A stretch of DNA of 6,661 nucleotides. Source: Coxiellaceae bacterium (GTDB taxonomy: Bacteria; Pseudomonadota; Gammaproteobacteria; Coxiellales; Coxiellaceae). The stretch lies in assembly GCA_014238325.1 (NCBI GenBank), contig JABABH010000242.1, forward strand, positions 1 through 6,661, read 5' to 3'. Positions 5,638-6,661 of this stretch are shown here, in pieces; position 1 is the stretch's first letter; every line of letters starts with the position of its first letter. The position numbers were made by a program, and so were the translations under genes. The notes under the pieces are model-generated. The model worked only from the letters and a program-made list of their open reading frames with translations, ran no database searches and had not been told where the DNA came from.

Positions 5638-5666
5638 AAGATGCCATCCTATACGGGTGGCATCTT
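5638..5666 (+). terminator. Strong hairpin after the 667-residue protein gene; likely terminator
   Basis: AAGATGCCATCC (5638-5649) pairs with GGGTGGCATCTT (5655-5666), giving a 12-bp stem with one T-G wobble and a five-base loop TATAC. It begins 12 bases after the stop codon and 29 bases before the next start. No T-run follows on the + strand (CCCC) and none on the - strand, so it is not a textbook Rho-independent terminator; it may be a weak terminator or an mRNA 3'-end stabiliser. Confidence 0.55.
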
Positions 5667-5694
5667 CCCCACTGCTTCATATAAAATAAGGGCG

Positions 5695-6661
5695 ATGAAC
5701 GTTTTCCCCTTAGCCTTTAGCATCTTGACTATAGCGATATTACTCACTTATCTGAACTATCGTTTTATTCGTGTACAGACCACTATCGCATTAATGATTA
5801 GTGCTTTATTATTATCACTGATATTGATAGGCCTCCAATCTTTAGGTCTGGCTAATATTGCTGAATCCACAAAACACTTATTAACCACCATCAATTTTCC
5901 TGATCTCTTGTTGCATGGTATGCTCAGCTTTTTGCTATTTGCCGGCGCTTTAACCATTGATTTTGATGCTTTAAAAAGCCAAAAATGGGAAATTGGCTTC
6001 CTTGCATCACTGAGCACCCTACTCTCCACGCTGATTCTTGGTTTCCTGACTTATACGCTATTACCATGGATTGGGCTGCATCCACCTTTGTTATATTGCT
6101 TGCTCTTCGGTGCGCTGATTTCCCCAACGGATCCGATCGCAGTCCTTGCTACCTTTAAAAAATTAGGTGCTCCCAAACATATCAGAGCCTGTGTTGCTGG
6201 AGAATCATTATTTAATGATGGCGTTGGCATTGTATTATTTACCATACTCTACCAATGCTTGTTCCAGCATGTGCCCATCAACGCGACAAGCATATCCCTG
6301 CTGTTTTTAAAACAAGCCGCGGGTGGTATCTTATACGGATTAGTCCTCGGATGGGTAACGCGATACTTACTCAAGCCCGTCCATGAACCTAACCTTGTTA
6401 TTTTAATTACGCTCGCCGTTGTCACTGGAGGGTACAGTTTAGCCTTATGGTTAGACCTTTCAGGTGCGTTAGCTATGGTAGTGAGTGGTATTATCATTGG
6501 ACAGCAACAACAAAAACTCTGCCACCATGAATCACATAATCCGCTGGCCGTCTTTTGGGAAATTATCGATGATATATTAAATATCGTACTCTTCTTTCTA
6601 TTGGGATTCGAGTTATTGGTGCTGAAGGCAGATGGTGCTACCTTCTTAGCCATACTGATCA
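5695..6661 (+). CDS. CPA1/NhaP-type Na+(K+)/H+ antiporter (3'-truncated by window edge)
   Basis: The frame is open from the ATG at 5695 to the end of the window, giving 322 residues with no stop. The N-terminus MNVFPLAFSILTIAILLTYLNYRF is the usual first helix of these proteins. Residues 138-151 (FGALISPTDPIAVL) carry the TDP motif with Asp146, and 168-182 (AGESLFNDGVGIVLF) carry the Asn174-Asp175 pair that binds the cation; both motifs together identify the cation:proton antiporter-1 family. Many further hydrophobic helices are present. Family members have about 12-13 helices and often 400 or more residues, so the last helices and any cytosolic tail are outside the window. The protein exchanges Na+ or K+ for H+ at the inner membrane and supports pH and salt homeostasis, plausibly useful in an acidic vacuole. 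AAGGG (5688-5692) sits only two bases before the ATG, tighter than ideal. An in-frame ATG at 5641 lies inside the hairpin and would add a non-hydrophobic 18-residue leader, so I reject it. Confidence 0.93.
   Translation, partial: MNVFPLAFSILTIAILLTYLNYRFIRVQTTIALMISALLLSLILIGLQSLGLANIAESTKHLLTTINFPDLLLHGMLSFLLFAGALTIDFDALKSQKWEIGFLASLSTLLSTLILGFLTYTLLPWIGLHPPLLYCLLFGALISPTDPIAVLATFKKLGAPKHIRACVAGESLFNDGVGIVLFTILYQCLFQHVPINATSISLLFLKQAAGGILYGLVLGWVTRYLLKPVHEPNLVILITLAVVTGGYSLALWLDLSGALAMVVSGIIIGQQQQKLCHHESHNPLAVFWEIIDDILNIVLFFLLGFELLVLKADGATFLAILI

Noticed and set aside
5680..5685. TATAAA as -10 element for the antiporter
   Set aside because: Transcription would start within a few bases of the ATG, excluding the ribosome site, and there is no acceptable -35.
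5641..5694. Earlier in-frame ATG at 5641 for the antiporter
   Set aside because: It lies inside the hairpin stem and would add a polar leader before the conserved first membrane helix.
5757..6653. Several minus-strand open frames at the right end
   Set aside because: The + strand encodes an uninterrupted antiporter with intact TDP and ND motifs through the same bases, so the minus frames are shadows.

Overview
The window reads as a piece of a gammaproteobacterial chromosome. The ABC transporter and the antiporter at the two ends have typical gammaproteobacterial motifs, DNA composition is moderately AT-rich, and the non-coding gaps are very AT-rich. The two middle genes encode long, low-complexity proteins without signal peptides: coiled coils, poly-proline, Ser/Glu repeats and a membrane hairpin. 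Such proteins are typical of host-interaction effectors of intracellular bacteria, so a host-associated lineage such as the Legionellales (Coxiella/Rickettsiella-like) is my best guess. That assignment is inference, since no taxonomic marker is present.

Layout, all on the + strand. (1) 1-1104: 3' part of a MacB-type ABC permease, open at the left edge. (2) 1097-1777: its ATPase, overlapping the permease by 8 bp. (3) 1778-2109: AT-rich gap with an inverted repeat and a good sigma70-like promoter. (4) 2110-3345: an unrecognised 411-residue protein with a short leucine-zipper-like coiled coil, a run of ten prolines and three basic LQE-core helices. (5) 3346-3622: AT-rich gap holding a triple TGAGTCA repeat nested in a 27-bp imperfect palindrome. 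(6) 3623-5626: an unrecognised 667-residue protein with an N-terminal Ala/Tyr heptad coiled coil, a two-helix membrane hairpin and a roughly 440-residue disordered Pro/Ser/Glu tail with several internal repeats. (7) 5638-5666: a strong hairpin. (8) 5695-6661: 5' part of a CPA1/NhaP-type Na+(K+)/H+ antiporter, running off the right edge; it has no stop in the window and is easily missed.

The permease and ATPase should form one inner-membrane MacB-like transporter, probably with an upstream adaptor gene outside the window. The antiporter is a separate ion-homeostasis gene behind a hairpin. The two central genes sit between these ordinary loci, each with its own leader. They look like a pair of secreted, host-directed proteins: one soluble with an actin-regulator-like layout, the other membrane-anchored with an Inc-like layout. 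Both carry a (D/E)SG(F/Y) motif in a Ser-rich setting. Their function is not established by the sequence; this pair is the most interesting part of the window.
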